DNA from: RGIG4097 sp964599875
Lineage (GTDB): Bacteria > Bacillota > Clostridia > Christensenellales > CAG-917
Direction: 5' to 3'
Assembly: GCA_964599875.1 (NCBI GenBank)
Contig: CAZRHE010000008.1
Location: forward strand, 1-64,000
DNA length: 64,000 nt
Part shown: in pieces, positions 62,729 through 64,000 of the stretch
Layout: each line of letters opens with the position of its first letter
Numbering within the stretch: the first letter of the stretch is position 1
Notes under the pieces: model-generated
What the model was told of the DNA's origin: nothing
What the model saw: only the letters and a program-made list of their open reading frames with translations
The model's database searches: none
Program-made: the position numbers and the translations under genes

Positions 62729-63748
62729 TTATTTCAAAGGCACGGTCGCTTTTGCGTCTATATCGAGATTCTCGTTTGGCAAAATTCCGCCTTTTACGAG
62801 GTTATACGCCTCCGCGCCTATCATGCACGCGTTATCCGTGCAGTAGCGAAGAGAGGGATAATGCACTTCGAATCCGTCCTTTTTGAGGTCGTCTATTCTT
62901 TCGCGCAGGTATGCGTTCGCGGATACGCCGCCCGCTATCGCGACTTTCTTTATTCCCGTCCTTTCGGACGCAAGCGTCAACACTCCGATAAGTTGCTCGA
63001 CCGCATAATGCTGAAAACTCGCCGCAACGTCCGCGCGATTTATTTCCATACCCTTTTGCTCCGCGTTGTGCACGAGATTTATGACGAAAGTTTTTAGTCC
63101 GCTGTAACTGAAATACGGCTCTTCCCCACCTTTGAAACGGGGGATGGGCATCTCTATGGACGGCTTGCCCTCTTTTGCAAGTCTTTCTATTTCGGGCCCG
63201 CCGGGATAAGGAAGTCCCAACACGCGCGCCACTTTGTCAAACGCCTCTCCCGCCGCGTCGTCGCGAGATTCCGCAATCAAATTGAAGTTGAGATAATCCT
63301 TGACTTCCAGCACCGCGGTATGTCCTCCGCTTGCAAGCAAGCAAAGATAAGGCGGTTCGAGGTCGGAATCTATGTAATTCGCCGAAATATGTCCTTTGAT
63401 ATGCGAAACCGCAAACAACGGCTTGTTCCACGCATATGCGAGTCCTTTTGCAAAATTCACGCCGACGAGCAACGCGCCGAGAAGTCCTGCGCCGTAAGTC
63501 ACCGCGATCGCGTCTATATCGTCGCGGGTAACTTTCGCCTTTTCAAGCGCCTCTTTCACGACGTTTTCGATTGCGAGAGTATGATTTCTCGACGCTATTT
63601 CGGGAACGACTCCGCCGAATCTGCGGTGTATCTCTATCTGCGACGCAACGGATGAGCCGAGCACCGTCCTGCCGTCTTTGACCACCGCCGCCGCGGTTTC
63701 GTCGCAACTGGATTCTATTGCAAGTATTACGTGAATTTCTTTTTCCAT
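62729..63748 (-). CDS. tsaD: tRNA N6-adenosine threonylcarbamoyltransferase TsaD
   Basis: A 339-residue ASKHA-fold protein that, with TsaB and TsaE, transfers threonylcarbamoyl to A37 of ANN-decoding tRNAs. Motifs are ILAIESSCDETAAAVV near the start, the metal-binding HIKGHISANY (two His) near residue 114, LLASGGHTAV, and the late nucleotide-binding VAIAGGVSANAYLRER. The ATG at 63748 sits six bases after a -10 box with no ribosome-binding site, so its mRNA is predicted to be leaderless. There is no other plausible start before the conserved LAIESSCDET. Confidence 0.97.
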   Translation of the reverse strand: MEKEIHVILAIESSCDETAAAVVKDGRTVLGSSVASQIEIHRRFGGVVPEIASRNHTLAIENVVKEALEKAKVTRDDIDAIAVTYGAGLLGALLVGVNFAKGLAYAWNKPLFAVSHIKGHISANYIDSDLEPPYLCLLASGGHTAVLEVKDYLNFNLIAESRDDAAGEAFDKVARVLGLPYPGGPEIERLAKEGKPSIEMPIPRFKGGEEPYFSYSGLKTFVINLVHNAEQKGMEINRADVAASFQHYAVEQLIGVLTLASERTGIKKVAIAGGVSANAYLRERIDDLKKDGFEVHYPSLRYCTDNACMIGAEAYNLVKGGILPNENLDIDAKATVPLK

Positions 63749-63754
63749 ATCTAA

Positions 63755-63782
63755 ATTATAGCACGTCGACGCGCTTTTGCAA
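63755..63782 (-). promoter_or_regulatory. Sigma-A promoter placing the start site at the tsaD ATG
   Basis: On the minus strand TTGCAA (63777-63782), 16 bases, TATAAT (63755-63760), then TTAGAT and the ATG. Shifting the -35 by one gives TTTGCA with 17 bases. Confidence 0.8.
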
Positions 63783-63830
63783 ACACAATCCGCCTATTAT
63801 CCGCTTAAAATTGCCGATTCGAACTCGATT

Positions 63831-63854
63831 ATTCAAATTCCGAATTCAAATTCC
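63831..63854 (+). repeat. Short tandem direct repeat
   Basis: ATTCAAATTCC occurs at 63831-63841 and again at 63844-63854, in the divergent spacer between tsaD and the gene starting at 63943. It could be a two-site operator. Confidence 0.4.
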
Positions 63855-63942
63855 AAAACCGCAATCGGTCGATTTCTTTTCCGCACGCGAATAAAAATCC
63901 GCACTTTAAGCAATAATCTAAAAAACTTGAAAGGAGAATAAT

Positions 63943-64000
63943 ATGGCTTACAATCCCTTTGAACAAAAAACCAAACCCGTCGAAGAAACTCTCGAAAATT
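63943..64000 (+). CDS. Start of an unidentified gene (cut by the window edge)
   Basis: The frame opens with MAYNPFEQKTKPVEETLEN and runs off the window. AAAGGAG seven bases before the ATG supports a real start. Too little is visible for a function. Confidence 0.7.
   Translation, partial: MAYNPFEQKTKPVEETLEN

Overview
The window looks like a chromosomal segment of an uncultured, probably gut-dwelling spore-forming member of the Clostridia (Bacillota). The evidence is the spmA-spmB pair, a collagen-like exosporium-type protein, a TatD-linked radical SAM gene, an L10-leader in front of rplJ-rplL, a zinc-type L33, strong GGAGG ribosome-binding sites and TTGACA/TATAAT promoters. I see no rRNA, tRNA, CRISPR array, transposase or phage module.

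Layout. 0.2-5.5 kb (minus): metG, tatD, a TatD-linked radical SAM gene, rsmA and an unknown acidic protein. 5.6-6.7 kb (plus): spmA-spmB. 6.8-9.8 kb (minus): an operon of an SPFH/zinc-ribbon protein, a membrane zinc-ribbon protein, a DUF1858 protein and an XRE-cupin regulator. The first two resemble the YdjI/YdjG pair of Bacillus. 9.8-10.9 kb: an AEC transporter. 10.97-36.85 kb (minus): one uninterrupted 25.9-kb gene for a lipoprotein of about 8,628 residues. It has its own promoter and a downstream hairpin. Its N-terminal three quarters repeat a beta-rich module joined by Ala/Ser/acidic linkers; its C-terminal quarter is Ig-like. 37.2-45.4 kb: carbohydrate genes (mutarotase-like protein, GH20 hexosaminidase, HGSNAT-like acyltransferase, GH127 arabinofuranosidase), a PH-domain protein and a phosphoglycerate mutase. 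45.5-52.6 kb (minus): a zinc-ribbon/LRR surface protein, a repeat-rich spacer with a possible small RNA, and two tandem condensation-fold proteins between two membrane proteins. 52.8-54.2 kb: the collagen-like gene and two small AT-rich genes. 54.35-62.6 kb: a rearranged ribosomal/translation block: rplJL on plus, and rpsL-rpsG-fusA-tuf-rpmG-secE-nusG-rplK-rplA on minus. 62.7-64 kb: tsaD and the start of an unknown gene.

Two themes stand out. The first is the giant lipoprotein, whose modules and tyrosine/glycine hairpins suggest a very long extended cell-surface structure of unknown role. The second is a repeated promoter geometry: three genes (39823 plus, 42063 minus, 63748 minus) have a good promoter whose -10 box ends six bases before the ATG, without a properly spaced ribosome-binding site, which predicts leaderless mRNAs. 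Function calls rest on reading motifs in the translated sequence; no database search was possible.
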